Assembly: GCA_025937115.1 (NCBI GenBank)
Contig: JAICSB010000009.1
Span: forward strand, 1 to 21,071
Length of the DNA: 21,071 bases
Source: Pseudonocardiaceae bacterium
GTDB taxonomy: Bacteria > Actinomycetota > Actinomycetes > Mycobacteriales > Pseudonocardiaceae
Direction: 5' to 3'
How positions within the stretch are numbered: the first letter of the stretch is position 1; each line of letters starts with the position of its first letter. The notes beneath the pieces were generated by a model. It was not told the DNA's origin. It did not search any database and saw only the letters and a list, made by a program, of their open reading frames with translations. Shown here in pieces: positions 7,352-16,952 of the stretch. The position numbers and the translations under genes were made by a program.

Positions 7352-8250
7352 CACGGGGCTCCTCGTCCGTTGGAGTCGGCACCCAGCTGCAGGCCGACGT
7401 TGTCGATCAACCGGGTAGTCCCGACGGTGGCCGCCAGCAACAGCCGGGCCGGTCCTTGCTGCGGCGCCGGGCCGAGCTGGGGATCGCGCAATGCCAGGTA
7501 GTCCAGCTCGACGGCGGGTTGCCTGGCCAACACCTCGCCGGCCGCTGCGAGCACCGCGTCATGGCCAAGCGCAGCGGCCTGAGCGCCGGCGTGCAGGGCC
7601 GCCGACAACGCGACCGCGGCACTGCGAGCCTCGGCGTCGAGGTGGACGTTGCGCGACGACAGCGCGAGCCCGTCTGCTTCCCGCACGGTGGGGATCCCGA
7701 GGACCTGTACATCCATCCGCAGGTCGGCCACCATCCGCTGCACGAGCACCAGCTGCTGGTAATCCTTCTCCCCGAACAACGCCCGATCCGGAGCGACGAT
7801 CCCGAACAACTTGGCTACCACTGTGAGTACGGCGGCGAAGTGTCCTGCTCGGCTGGCGCCCTCCAGCTGCGCACCCAGCGGACCGGGTGTCACAGTGGTG
7901 TCCCAGGTAGTGTCCCCGCCGGGCGGGGACATCGCTGCCACGCTGGGTGCGAAGACCAGCTCCACACCTTCCTCGCAGCACAGCGCGAGATCAGCGTCGA
8001 AGCTGCGGGGGTAGCGAGCCAGGTCGTGGCGGGAGCCGAACTGCAACGGATTGAGGTAGATCGACACCACCGTGCGCGCGCCCGGGACAGCCTGGGCGGC
8101 TCGAATCAGCGCCCGATGACCGGCGTGCAACGCTCCCATCGTCGGGACCAGCACGACCGGGTGCCCGGCTGAGCGCAGCCGGCGGGTCGCCGCAGACAGC
8201 ACGGCGGGGTCTTGGTGGACGGTTAGTTCACCGCGCAGCCGGCTGGTCAT
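7351..8250 (-). CDS. panC: Pantothenate synthetase (pantoate-beta-alanine ligase) PanC
   Basis: PanC joins pantoate and beta-alanine, using ATP through a pantoyl-adenylate, to make pantothenate. The 299-residue protein has the nucleotide-binding [10 protein letters not shown] at 36-45 (the HIGH-like motif), NPLQFG around 67-72, [13 protein letters not shown] around 136-148, FGEKDYQQL at 159-167 and LALSSRN at 195-201. All expected active-site motifs are present. The ATG at 8250 overlaps the stop of the upstream DUF2520 gene in ATGA, and its own stop overlaps panD, so three genes are tightly coupled. PanB and a recognised PanE are not in the window. Confidence 0.97.
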   Translation of the reverse strand: MTSRLRGELTVHQDPAVLSAATRRLRSAGHPVVLVPTMGALHAGHRALIRAAQAVPGARTVVSIYLNPLQFGSRHDLARYPRSFDADLALCCEEGVELVFAPSVAAMSPPGGDTTWDTTVTPGPLGAQLEGASRAGHFAAVLTVVAKLFGIVAPDRALFGEKDYQQLVLVQRMVADLRMDVQVLGIPTVREADGLALSSRNVHLDAEARSAAVALSAALHAGAQAAALGHDAVLAAAGEVLARQPAVELDYLALRDPQLGPAPQQGPARLLLAATVGTTRLIDNVGLQLGADSNGRGAP

Positions 8251-9164
8251 CGCCGTACCTGAAGGGTTTCCCGGATCTGGGTAGCGACCGCCGGAGCCAG
8301 CAGCCCGGCCGCCTCGGCCCGGTCAGCTGTCCGCATCGCCTGCACGCGGTAGGACTCGAGCAGCTCCGGCGCGGAGTCGGCGAGCACCCGCAGGTGCAGC
8401 CGTAGCGTGTCGAGGTCGCCGCGGGTCACCGGACCGGTCAACGCACGGTCGCCGTGGCGCAGCGTGTTGTCCAGCGCCGCCTCCAGCAGCGGGCCGAGCA
8501 GCCGTTCAGCGGGCACCACGCCGGCACGCTCCAGCGCGTCCACCGCGTCGCGCACCAGGGTGGCCAGATGATTGGCCCCATGCGCCAGCGCCGCGTGATA
8601 CAGCGGCCGGGCCTGCGGGGGCACGCGCACCGGCTCAGCGCCCATCTCCAACACCAGCGCCTCCCCGACGCTCCAGCCGGTCTCGTCGGCCACCGTGACG
8701 CCGACACAGGCCGCCGCCAGCCGGGCGACGTCCTCCGCACGCCCGGTGAAGGTCATCGCGGGATGCAGCGCGAGCGGGAGCACGCCGACCGCGGTCGCCG
8801 GCGCCAGCACCTCCACCCCACGAGCGCCACTGGTGTGCACCACGATCTGACCGGCGCGGAACGTCCCGGTGGTGGCGAGCCCGGAGACCAGGCCCGGCAG
8901 CACGTCGTCGGGGACGGTGAGCAGCACCAGGTCCGACCGTCGCACGACGTCATCGGGCGCCAGCACCGGCACATCAGGTAACAGGTTCGCCGCGCGCCGC
9001 AAGGAAGCTCGGGATACCGCGCTCACCCCGACCACGACGTGCCCGGCACCGGATACCGCGGCGCCGAGCACCGATCCCACCCGACCGGCGGAGACCACGC
9101 CCACAGCCAGTCGGGCCGGGCGGCCGGCCACTCCACGGGACGCGGCTGAACCCGACCGTGGCAT
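8247..9164 (-). CDS. Rossmann-like and DUF2520 domain protein (Rv3603c-like)
   Basis: The 305-residue protein has an N-terminal Rossmann domain with the dinucleotide-binding loop VGVVSAGRVGSVLGAA (about 21-36) and LVLLTVPDDVL after the fourth strand, resembling NADP-dependent ketopantoate or pyrroline-carboxylate reductases. A helical C-terminal DUF2520 domain includes ALHPAMTFTG and YHAALAHGANHLATL. GGAGG upstream of ATG 9164 gives a firm start. The stop overlaps the panC start (ATGA). The family function is not established to my knowledge. Fusion of a Rossmann fold to a 6-phosphogluconate-dehydrogenase-like helical domain and coupling to panC make a role in pantoate supply a reasonable inference, not a demonstrated one. 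Confidence 0.88.
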   Translation of the reverse strand: MPRSGSAASRGVAGRPARLAVGVVSAGRVGSVLGAAVSGAGHVVVGVSAVSRASLRRAANLLPDVPVLAPDDVVRRSDLVLLTVPDDVLPGLVSGLATTGTFRAGQIVVHTSGARGVEVLAPATAVGVLPLALHPAMTFTGRAEDVARLAAACVGVTVADETGWSVGEALVLEMGAEPVRVPPQARPLYHAALAHGANHLATLVRDAVDALERAGVVPAERLLGPLLEAALDNTLRHGDRALTGPVTRGDLDTLRLHLRVLADSAPELLESYRVQAMRTADRAEAAGLLAPAVATQIRETLQVRR

Positions 9165-9236
9165 CGTCGTCCTCCAGATGTTCCAGTCCCGCGCTGGCCG
9201 CAGGTACCGGACAGGCGCAGATTAACCCCGCTGGAG

Positions 9237-10424
9237 CTATTCGCGCCGGTCGGCGTGAGCAGCTTCACTCAACGGGTAGTTTGCGGCCCGCTGGGCCCGG
9301 CGCCGCGTGGCCAGCAGCGCGTCCAACGCCTCGTGATGCCACCGCCCGGTGTCGGCGCCGACCTCGCCCGGACGCATTCGGTCTTGCGAGAAAGCGAGTT
9401 CGGTGACCGCATGCTGGTAGTCACGCACCGCGTCTGCGGCGGTCTGACCCGCCTGGCGGCCCACCGCGGCAGACCACCCCCGCCGACCGGCCTGACTGGC
9501 CAGCAGCGGGACCTCGCTGGGGGCGATCCATCCCGCGCTGGCGAATCCCGGCAACGCCGCGGCGATCACCCGTTGCTCCCGGCGGCGCTGCCAGAGCACC
9601 AGTGCGATCAACCCGCCGAATAGCGGCATCATGATCATGCCATAGAAAGTGGGGAGGAAGCCGAAACCAGCAGATGCGTTCCACAGCGAATGCAGCCCGA
9701 CAGCTGTTATGTACCCGAGGAACGGCAGCAGCATCCGCCGGGCCTGGTGGCGTCGGCGAACCGCCAGTCCCACGGCGATCCCGGTCATCGCGGTGAACAC
9801 CGGATGCGCGAACGGAGCGAGCACGCCGCGCATCAAGAATACGATGGCCACTCCGTTGCCGTCGCCGACCAGCCCGCCGACGGCGAACGCGCGCCCGAAG
9901 TAGAGCACGTTCTCGGTGAACGCGAAGCCGGTGGCGACCAGCCCGGCGTAGACGATCCCGTCCACCACGCCGTCGAACTCGCGGCGGCGCAACCACAGCA
10001 GCCCAACCAGGAACGTGCCCTTGAGGGCCTCCTCGATGACCGGGGCGGAAATCACCGCACCGACGAGATCGCCACCCCCGGTGCCGAGCACCTGGTCCCC
10101 GAACTCTGTCGCCGAGTCGTTGACCGTTGCCGCGCCGAGCACCGAGATCCCCGCACCCCACAGGAACGCGGCGAGCAGCAGCCGGGGCGGCTCGGGCTCC
10201 CAGCGGTCCACCCACAAGAACACCGCCACCACCGGCAACGCTGGCAGGACCGCCGCCATGGCACCGACCAGCACGGCGCCGCCGCCAACAGTGCTGCTGA
10301 TGACGCCGAGGGCGAGGAGAAAACCGGCGGCCAGCGCCATCAGACCCAGCGCAGGCAACGTGACTTGCCGGCGGTGTGTGGGAGGCCCCGGTGAGTTTCG
10401 GCTAGCCAGTGCGAACGGCGTCAT
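9237..10424 (-). CDS. PrsW-family intramembrane metalloprotease
   Basis: The 395-residue protein has about eight hydrophobic segments between residues 22 and 285, then a soluble tail of about 110 residues. The PrsW/CAAX-like (ABI superfamily) motifs are present: EEALK at 131-135, FAFTEN at 167-172, the HPVFT segment with His207, and His245 in GLHSLWN. The conserved Glu and His residues are the expected metal-binding or catalytic groups. PrsW of Bacillus cleaves an anti-sigma factor; the substrate here is unknown and no anti-sigma factor gene is nearby. It lies between DUF6779 and the DUF2520 gene, separated from DUF6779 by a palindrome and from DUF2520 by 72 bp. From memory the mycobacterial cluster lacks it at this position, suggesting an insertion. 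Confidence 0.88.
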   Translation of the reverse strand: MTPFALASRNSPGPPTHRRQVTLPALGLMALAAGFLLALGVISSTVGGGAVLVGAMAAVLPALPVVAVFLWVDRWEPEPPRLLLAAFLWGAGISVLGAATVNDSATEFGDQVLGTGGGDLVGAVISAPVIEEALKGTFLVGLLWLRRREFDGVVDGIVYAGLVATGFAFTENVLYFGRAFAVGGLVGDGNGVAIVFLMRGVLAPFAHPVFTAMTGIAVGLAVRRRHQARRMLLPFLGYITAVGLHSLWNASAGFGFLPTFYGMIMMPLFGGLIALVLWQRRREQRVIAAALPGFASAGWIAPSEVPLLASQAGRRGWSAAVGRQAGQTAADAVRDYQHAVTELAFSQDRMRPGEVGADTGRWHHEALDALLATRRRAQRAANYPLSEAAHADRRE

Positions 10425-10483
10425 GACGCCGCACGCCCCCCGACTTCGCGGATGCTCCCACCGCGGCTGGGTGCGCTGACCCG

Positions 10484-10522
10484 GGATAATCCAGTGATCG
10501 TGATCACTTGACTGGATTATCC
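10484..10522. terminator. Palindrome covering the DUF6779 stop codon
   Basis: GGATAATCCAGT (10484-10495) and ACTGGATTATCC (10511-10522) are perfect 12-bp arms around a 15-nt centre. An alternative inner hairpin pairs AGTGATC (10493-10499) with GATCACT (10502-10508). The TAA stop and last Gly codon of the DUF6779 gene fall within one arm. There is no U-tract. It may terminate transcription before the PrsW gene or belong to a dispersed palindrome family. Confidence 0.6.
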
Positions 10523-11275
10523 GTGGGTGCGCCTGCGGCGGGGGGTCGAAGCTGCCCCGTGGGCGGCCAGCAGATCCTGCACCGTCCGTTGAGCCTGCGC
10601 CGTCGGCAGCGCCTTTGACGGCTGTCCCCGGCTTGGTCCGTGCCTGCCCTGGACCTCGGAGGCCGATGTTCCCGGGCGGCCGGGACCGAAACGGAACTTT
10701 GGACCAGTCGACGCCGTGATCGCCGGAGGCGATGTCGGCGCCGGCCTTTTCGCCACCGGCGCAGCGCTGCTGTCGTCGAACTGTCGAGGTTGGGCAGGCA
10801 GCGGGACCATGCGGGTGGAGTCGGCACGCACAGTGACCCGCTCCAGCATCGAATTCCCACCCAGCAGCTGCGCCAGATTTCCGCCGATTGCCGCCAGCTC
10901 GGCCCGTAACTGCCCGATCTCACGCTGCTGCGAAAGCTGCGCCTGCTCGCGAAGCGCGCGCTCGACGGTCAGCGCGTGTTCTCGCCGGGCAGCCACCTCA
11001 CGTTGGAGTTGGAGCTGGTAGGCCGCGCGTAGCTGATCAACGTGCTCGGCTCGGGAGCTGACGTCGCGCCGGGCTCGCGCGGTGGTGAAGGCGGCGAGCA
11101 GGGCCGCCCACAGCGCCGCAACGACGCCCAGCCTCAGCAGCTGGGCATCCTGGGTGCCCAGGGCGAGCACAGCCGCGGCCGCCGCAGCCATGATCATCGT
11201 GCACAGCATCAGGACCCGAGCGCTGCCCTGCAGCGAAGGAGGCTCAGACCTCCGCACTTCGGCGGTCCCTGACAT
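10517..11275 (-). CDS. DUF6779 domain membrane protein (Rv3604c-like)
   Basis: The 252-residue protein has two closely spaced transmembrane helices at about 20-41 and 46-65. A predicted coiled coil follows at about 70-140, rich in Glu, Gln, Arg and Leu (AYQLQLQREVAARREHALTV). The tail is long, disordered and rich in Pro, Ala, Ser and basic residues, ending RRRRTHG. This architecture and its place between panC and folK match the conserved actinobacterial DUF6779 family. Function is unknown; a short anchor with a cytoplasmic coiled coil suggests a scaffold or envelope-associated role. The gap to the DUF3180 gene is 90 bp. The stop codon lies inside a palindrome. Confidence 0.8.
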   Translation of the reverse strand: MSGTAEVRRSEPPSLQGSARVLMLCTMIMAAAAAAVLALGTQDAQLLRLGVVAALWAALLAAFTTARARRDVSSRAEHVDQLRAAYQLQLQREVAARREHALTVERALREQAQLSQQREIGQLRAELAAIGGNLAQLLGGNSMLERVTVRADSTRMVPLPAQPRQFDDSSAAPVAKRPAPTSPPAITASTGPKFRFGPGRPGTSASEVQGRHGPSRGQPSKALPTAQAQRTVQDLLAAHGAASTPRRRRTHG

Positions 11276-11365
11276 GGCGGATACCGTACCGGCTCACCGG
11301 GCTGCAGCAGACCTTGCAGCGGTGACAGGCAGCCATAGTGCGATGACAGGGAGGGCGCAAGCGGA

Positions 11366-11845
11366 TCAGACGTCTTCCGGCTCGGGATCGTCGGGCCCGT
11401 CTGGGGTCCGGCAGCAGTACTCCAGCCACAGCGCAGCCCCCACCAGAGCTCCTGCGCAGACGGCCCCAACCGCAGCGGCGATCGTGTCCGAGGCGGCAGA
11501 CTGCAGTAGCGACCGCTGTGGCAGCACGTAGCCGAGCACCCCGAGCCATCCTCCAGCCGTGATGGCGCCGGCCAGTGAGGACGCTTTGGCTAGCACGAGG
11601 GCCTTCGCCGCGGTGAGCGGCTGAACCGGCCGGGCGCCGGGACGCCGGAGGATCCGCGCCCGCAGCGTCGTGCCCAACACCACCTCGGTGATCGCGAAGA
11701 CGAGCAGCGTCGTTCCGGCCGCCTGCGGCAACGTGGGAACATCGCCATAGGACAGCTGCAGCAGCAGGTTCACCAGCACCGCCGCGATCACACCGGCGGC
11801 GACCAGATCACGCGCCCGGGTGAACGTCACGGGCCCCCCATTCAC
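11366..11845 (-). CDS. DUF3180 domain membrane protein (Rv3605c-like)
   Basis: The roughly 159-residue product has four hydrophobic segments: DLVAAGVIAAVLVNLLLQ, GTTLLVFAITEVVLG, a third around LAGAITAGGWLGVLGYVL, and a fourth around IAAAVGAVCAGALVGAALWL. TRARDL near the start and the position after folK are typical of DUF3180. Function is unknown. The start is uncertain: GTG 11845 has GGAGGGG about 7 nt upstream and is preferred; ATG 11875 or GTG 11878 lie within a tandem repeat that includes the folK stop and would add 10 or 11 residues. The tail (PDGPDDPEPEDV) is acidic. Confidence 0.82.
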   Translation of the reverse strand: MNGGPVTFTRARDLVAAGVIAAVLVNLLLQLSYGDVPTLPQAAGTTLLVFAITEVVLGTTLRARILRRPGARPVQPLTAAKALVLAKASSLAGAITAGGWLGVLGYVLPQRSLLQSAASDTIAAAVGAVCAGALVGAALWLEYCCRTPDGPDDPEPEDV

Positions 11846-11855
11846 AGTCACCCCT

Positions 11856-11903
11856 CCATCACGGTCGGCGCCCATCACGGTTAGCGCCCATCACGGTCTG
11901 CGC
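11856..11903. repeat. Three 16-bp direct repeats across the folK/DUF3180 junction
   Basis: CCATCACGGTCGGCGC (11856-11871), CCATCACGGTTAGCGC (11872-11887) and CCATCACGGTCTGCGC (11888-11903) differ only at two internal positions. On the coding strand each unit contains TGATGG. In the third unit TGA is the real folK stop; the ATG in the second unit is in frame with DUF3180. Because 16 is not a multiple of three, the copies place start codons in different frames. Confidence 0.9.
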
Positions 11904-12391
11904 AGCACCAGGTCCTCCCGGCGCCGCACGCTACGCCGCTCGGCGGCTGGCAACGCGGCAACCAGGTCAGCAACCCTGCCATGGCCGGCGAGCACCGCAT
12001 CGGGCACGACATCGAGCCAGGGCACCAACACGAAGGCCCGCTGGTGTGCCCGGGGATGCGGCAGGGTCAGCTGGGGATCCTGCCGGCGGGTCAGCTCGAC
12101 GTCGATCACGTCGACGTCGAGAGTGCGTGGTCCCCACCGGATCTCACGGGTGCGCTGCGCGGCGGTCTCACAAGCCTGCGCTCGGCGTAGCCACTCCGGC
12201 GCGTCGGCTGCAGGGTCCTCCACGAGCAAGATCGCGTTGAGGAACTCGTCCTGCACCACGCCCCCCCACGGCTCACTCGAATACACCGCAGACACCCCCA
12301 CCACCCAATCCCCCAACCCCTCAACGCAACCCCGTAGATAGCCAAACCGATCCCCCACATTCGACCCCACCGACAACACCGCGCTACTCAC
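11891..12391 (-). CDS. folK: 2-amino-4-hydroxy-6-hydroxymethyldihydropteridine pyrophosphokinase (HPPK)
   Basis: FolK transfers pyrophosphate from ATP to 6-hydroxymethyl-dihydropterin, just before the FolP step. The 166-residue protein has VLSVGSNVGDR (5-15), YSSEPWGG (38-44) and the magnesium/ATP motif RWGPRTLDVDVIDV (85-98) with the two catalytic Asp residues at 92 and 94, then LPHPRAHQRAFVLVPW. All key residues are present. It starts with GTG 12391. The first 45 or so codons use G or T at the third position almost exclusively (GTG, GGG, TTG), after which normal C/G use returns; this local switch coincides with the twin palindrome upstream. The 82-bp gap to folB is unusually large for this operon. 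Confidence 0.95.
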   Translation of the reverse strand: MSSAVLSVGSNVGDRFGYLRGCVEGLGDWVVGVSAVYSSEPWGGVVQDEFLNAILLVEDPAADAPEWLRRAQACETAAQRTREIRWGPRTLDVDVIDVELTRRQDPQLTLPHPRAHQRAFVLVPWLDVVPDAVLAGHGRVADLVAALPAAERRSVRRREDLVLRRP

Positions 12392-12408
12392 CGCACGCCG
12401 CCCCCGAC

Positions 12409-12430
12409 CGCGTTCTGGATGCAGAACGCG
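12409..12430. repeat. Twin palindrome, left copy (folB-folK gap)
   Basis: CGCGTTCTG, loop GATG, CAGAACGCG form a perfect hairpin, extended to 10 bp by C12408 and G12431. The copy at 12451-12472 is its exact reverse complement, so the two units also form a 22-bp inverted repeat with a 20-bp spacer. The RNA could fold as two hairpins or one long one. Confidence 0.9.
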
Positions 12431-12450
12431 GCAAAACGGCCCCGAATAGG

Positions 12451-12472
12451 CGCGTTCTGCATCCAGAACGCG
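12451..12472. repeat. Twin palindrome, right copy, ending 1 bp from the folB stop
   Basis: CGCGTTCTG, loop CATC, CAGAACGCG form a perfect 9-bp hairpin that is the reverse complement of the unit at 12409-12430. It starts one base after the folB stop codon (12476-12474, minus strand). It may attenuate or terminate transcription inside the fol operon, or be a repeat-family insertion. Confidence 0.9.
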
Positions 12473-12473
12473 A

Positions 12474-12866
12474 TCATCGGCGGCGGTGAGTGGTGACGGA
12501 GACGTCGGTGAAGGACAGCGGGATGGGGGCTTGGGGTTTGTGGACGGTGACTTCTACGGCTTGGACGCGCTGGTCGGTGAGCACCTCGGTGGCGATTCGG
12601 GTAGCCACCGTCTCGATCAAGTTGTAGGGCTGTCCACCGATGATCCTGGCGGCTATCTGGGCCAGCGCGCCGTAGTCCAGCGTCGCGGAGAGCTCATCGG
12701 TGACCCCGGCAGGCCCGAGGTCCAGCCAGACCGTCGCGTCGACAACGAACTCCTGGCCGTGCGTTCGCTCGTGTTCGTGCACCCCATGGTGGCCAGGTAC
12801 CCGCAACCCGGTCAGGGTGATCCGGTCGCCGCTGATCCCGTCTGGGGAGCTTGCTGGGGAGCTCAC
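12474..12866 (-). CDS. folB: Dihydroneopterin aldolase
   Basis: FolB cleaves 7,8-dihydroneopterin to 6-hydroxymethyl-dihydropterin and glycolaldehyde. From GTG 12866 the product has 130 residues. Signatures are GDRITLTGLRVPGHHGVHEHE, GQEFVVDATVWLDL, the pterin-binding Glu in YNLIETVATRIA, and the catalytic Lys in VTVHKPQAPIPLSFTDVSVT. GTG 12866 overlaps the folP stop (GTGA) and gives the expected N-terminus; the frame stays open to 12908 but that stretch is antisense-like. The last 40 or so codons are C- and A-rich at third positions and poor in G, the mirror of the folK start. A twin palindrome follows directly. Confidence 0.94.
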   Translation of the reverse strand: MSSPASSPDGISGDRITLTGLRVPGHHGVHEHERTHGQEFVVDATVWLDLGPAGVTDELSATLDYGALAQIAARIIGGQPYNLIETVATRIATEVLTDQRVQAVEVTVHKPQAPIPLSFTDVSVTTHRRR

Positions 12867-13726
12867 AGCGACCCCGCACGTGGCGCAACGGCGGCGCCCA
12901 GCCGCCAAGCCGCGGCGACAGCTACCGCGTCGCGCGAAGCCGCCGCATCATGCACCCGGACTCCCCAGGCACCAGCCGCCGCGGCCAGCGCGGACACCGC
13001 GGCGGTGGCGGTGTCCCGGCCGTCGCAGCAGCGTGGGGAGCCGGTCTCGCCAGCCAGTAGGGTGCCAAGAAATCGCTTGCGTGAAGCCCCCACGAGGACC
13101 GGGAACCCCAGTTCGGTCAACACCTCCAGGTGGCTCAGCAGCGCCCAGTTGTGCGCCGCCGTCTTGGCGAAGCCGAGCCCGGGATCCAGCACCAGCGCGC
13201 TGGGGTCGACCCCAACGCCCACCGCGGCGTCCACCCGGGCCAGCAGCTCAGCGCGCACCTCGGCGACCACATCGGAATACCTGGCCAGCTCGTCCATCCG
13301 CGCGCTGTGCCCGCGCCAGTGCATCAGGACCCACGGCACCCGGCAGTGGGCCATCACCAGCGCCATCGCCGGATCGGCCAGACCCCCTGAGACGTCGTTG
13401 ACCATGACCGCGCCGGCCTCCAGGGCAGCCTCGGCCACCGCCGCTCGGGTGGTGTCCACGCTGCACGCCACGCCGCCGGCGGCCAGCTCACGCACTACCG
13501 GTACCACCCGGGCGATCTCGGTGGCTGCATCGACGCGCTGAGCCCCCGGGCGGGTGGATTCCCCCCCGACGTCGACCAGATCAGCGCCCGCAGCATGCAG
13601 CGCCAAGCCATGCGCCACCGCGTCGTCGCGGTCCAGATACCGCCCGCCGTCGCTGAAGGAGTCGGGGGTGACGTTGAGGATGCCGATCACCACGCAGCGG
13701 CCGGGATCAGACAACGCCGGGTGCAC
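12863..13726 (-). CDS. folP: Dihydropteroate synthase
   Basis: FolP condenses 6-hydroxymethyl-dihydropterin pyrophosphate with p-aminobenzoate to dihydropteroate; it is the sulfonamide target. The 287-residue TIM-barrel protein has NVTPDSFSDGG (18-28), DVGGESTRPGA (52-62), the SVDTTRAAVAEAAL strand, MVNDVSGG, DPGLGFAKTAAHN, and the C-terminal GASRKRFLG. Start GTG 13726 lies two bases after the folE stop and has GGAGG, itself overlapping the folE end, at proper spacing. The frame is open much further upstream through folE, but that part is an Arg-rich shadow. The stop overlaps the folB start. Confidence 0.96.
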   Translation of the reverse strand: MHPALSDPGRCVVIGILNVTPDSFSDGGRYLDRDDAVAHGLALHAAGADLVDVGGESTRPGAQRVDAATEIARVVPVVRELAAGGVACSVDTTRAAVAEAALEAGAVMVNDVSGGLADPAMALVMAHCRVPWVLMHWRGHSARMDELARYSDVVAEVRAELLARVDAAVGVGVDPSALVLDPGLGFAKTAAHNWALLSHLEVLTELGFPVLVGASRKRFLGTLLAGETGSPRCCDGRDTATAAVSALAAAAGAWGVRVHDAAASRDAVAVAAAWRLGAAVAPRAGSL

Positions 13727-13728
13727 GA

Positions 13729-14292
13729 TCACCTCCGCATCAGAGCGAGCACCTCGCTGCGGGAGGAGGCGCTGGTCTTGAACAACCCCCGGACGGCTGA
13801 CGTCGTGGTGATCGCTCCGGGTTTGCGGACGCCACGCATCGCCATGCACAGGTGTTGAGCTTCGATCACCACGATGGCCCCGCGCGGTTGCAGGCGGCGC
13901 ACCAGCGCGTCGGCGATCTGCGAGGTGAGCCGCTCTTGGACCTGTGGGCGCTTCGCGTAGAGGTCGACCAACCGGGCGAGTTTGGACAGCCCGGTGACCC
14001 GGCCGGCCGCGTTCGGGATGTAGCCGACGTGCGCCATGCCGTGAAAGGGCACCAGGTGATGCTCGCATTGGCTATACATCGGGATGTCCTTGACCAGCAC
14101 GAGCTCGTCGTGCCCTTCGTCGAAGGTCCGCTCCAACACCGAATCGGGGTCGACGAACAGGCCGGCGAACATCTCCTGATAAGCCCGCGCAACCCGGGCC
14201 GGGGTCTCGCGCAAACCCTCCCGGTCCGGGTCCTCCCCGCAGGCGATCAGTAGTTCACGTACCGCCGCCTCCGCCCGGGCGTGGTCGAACAC
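13729..14292 (-). CDS. folE: GTP cyclohydrolase I
   Basis: FolE converts GTP to 7,8-dihydroneopterin triphosphate, the first step of pterin synthesis. The 187-residue protein has [18 protein letters not shown] (21-38), the zinc/catalytic [10 protein letters not shown] (76-85) with Cys76 and His79, [10 protein letters not shown] (101-110), and the third zinc ligand Cys149 in [11 protein letters not shown]. Thus it is the zinc-dependent type IA enzyme. GTG 14292 is the only usual start near the expected N-terminus; no strong ribosome binding site precedes it, and the ftsH stop lies 26 bp upstream. Order ftsH-folE-folP-folB-folK matches other actinobacteria. Confidence 0.96.
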   Translation of the reverse strand: MFDHARAEAAVRELLIACGEDPDREGLRETPARVARAYQEMFAGLFVDPDSVLERTFDEGHDELVLVKDIPMYSQCEHHLVPFHGMAHVGYIPNAAGRVTGLSKLARLVDLYAKRPQVQERLTSQIADALVRRLQPRGAIVVIEAQHLCMAMRGVRKPGAITTTSAVRGLFKTSASSRSEVLALMRR

Positions 14293-14318
14293 TCGGTGCG
14301 CGCCCAGCTCGAAAAGGG

Positions 14319-16709
<2,391 letters not shown>

Positions 16710-16952
16710 GCGGCTACGGCCCCTCGGTGGCCTCGACCCTCCTGAGCTGACTGTGCTGTCCTTTGCTAGTACCTCTCCACCATCGAGGACAGCAGAGCAC
16801 TCCCGTTGTTCACCACCCTACCTGGCGGCCCCGACTGCCGGTTGGCGGATGAAGCGGATGAAGCAGAGTTGACGCGCAGGGGGTGGGGTAAACCCCTGCC
16901 GTGTAGGTATCGGCGTCCCGGCTTACACCACAAATGGGTGATCGGGGAACCG
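16710..16952. promoter_or_regulatory. ftsH leader/hpt-ftsH intergenic region with stem-loop
   Basis: The 243-bp gap likely contains the ftsH promoter and the 3' end of the hpt transcript. GCTGTCCT (16755-16762) and AGGACAGC (16786-16793) are perfect 8-bp arms around a 23-nt loop, placing a stem-loop about 45 nt upstream of the ftsH ATG. GGGGTAAACCCC (16884-16895) is a 12-bp palindrome 58 bp after the hpt stop, and GATGAAGC occurs twice in tandem near 16849-16865. I could not assign promoter hexamers with confidence. Confidence 0.4.

Noticed and set aside
13727..14068. Long upstream extension of the folP reading frame
   Set aside because: It overlaps folE in another frame and is Arg-rich. The GTG at 13726 with GGAGG fits the DHPS N-terminus.
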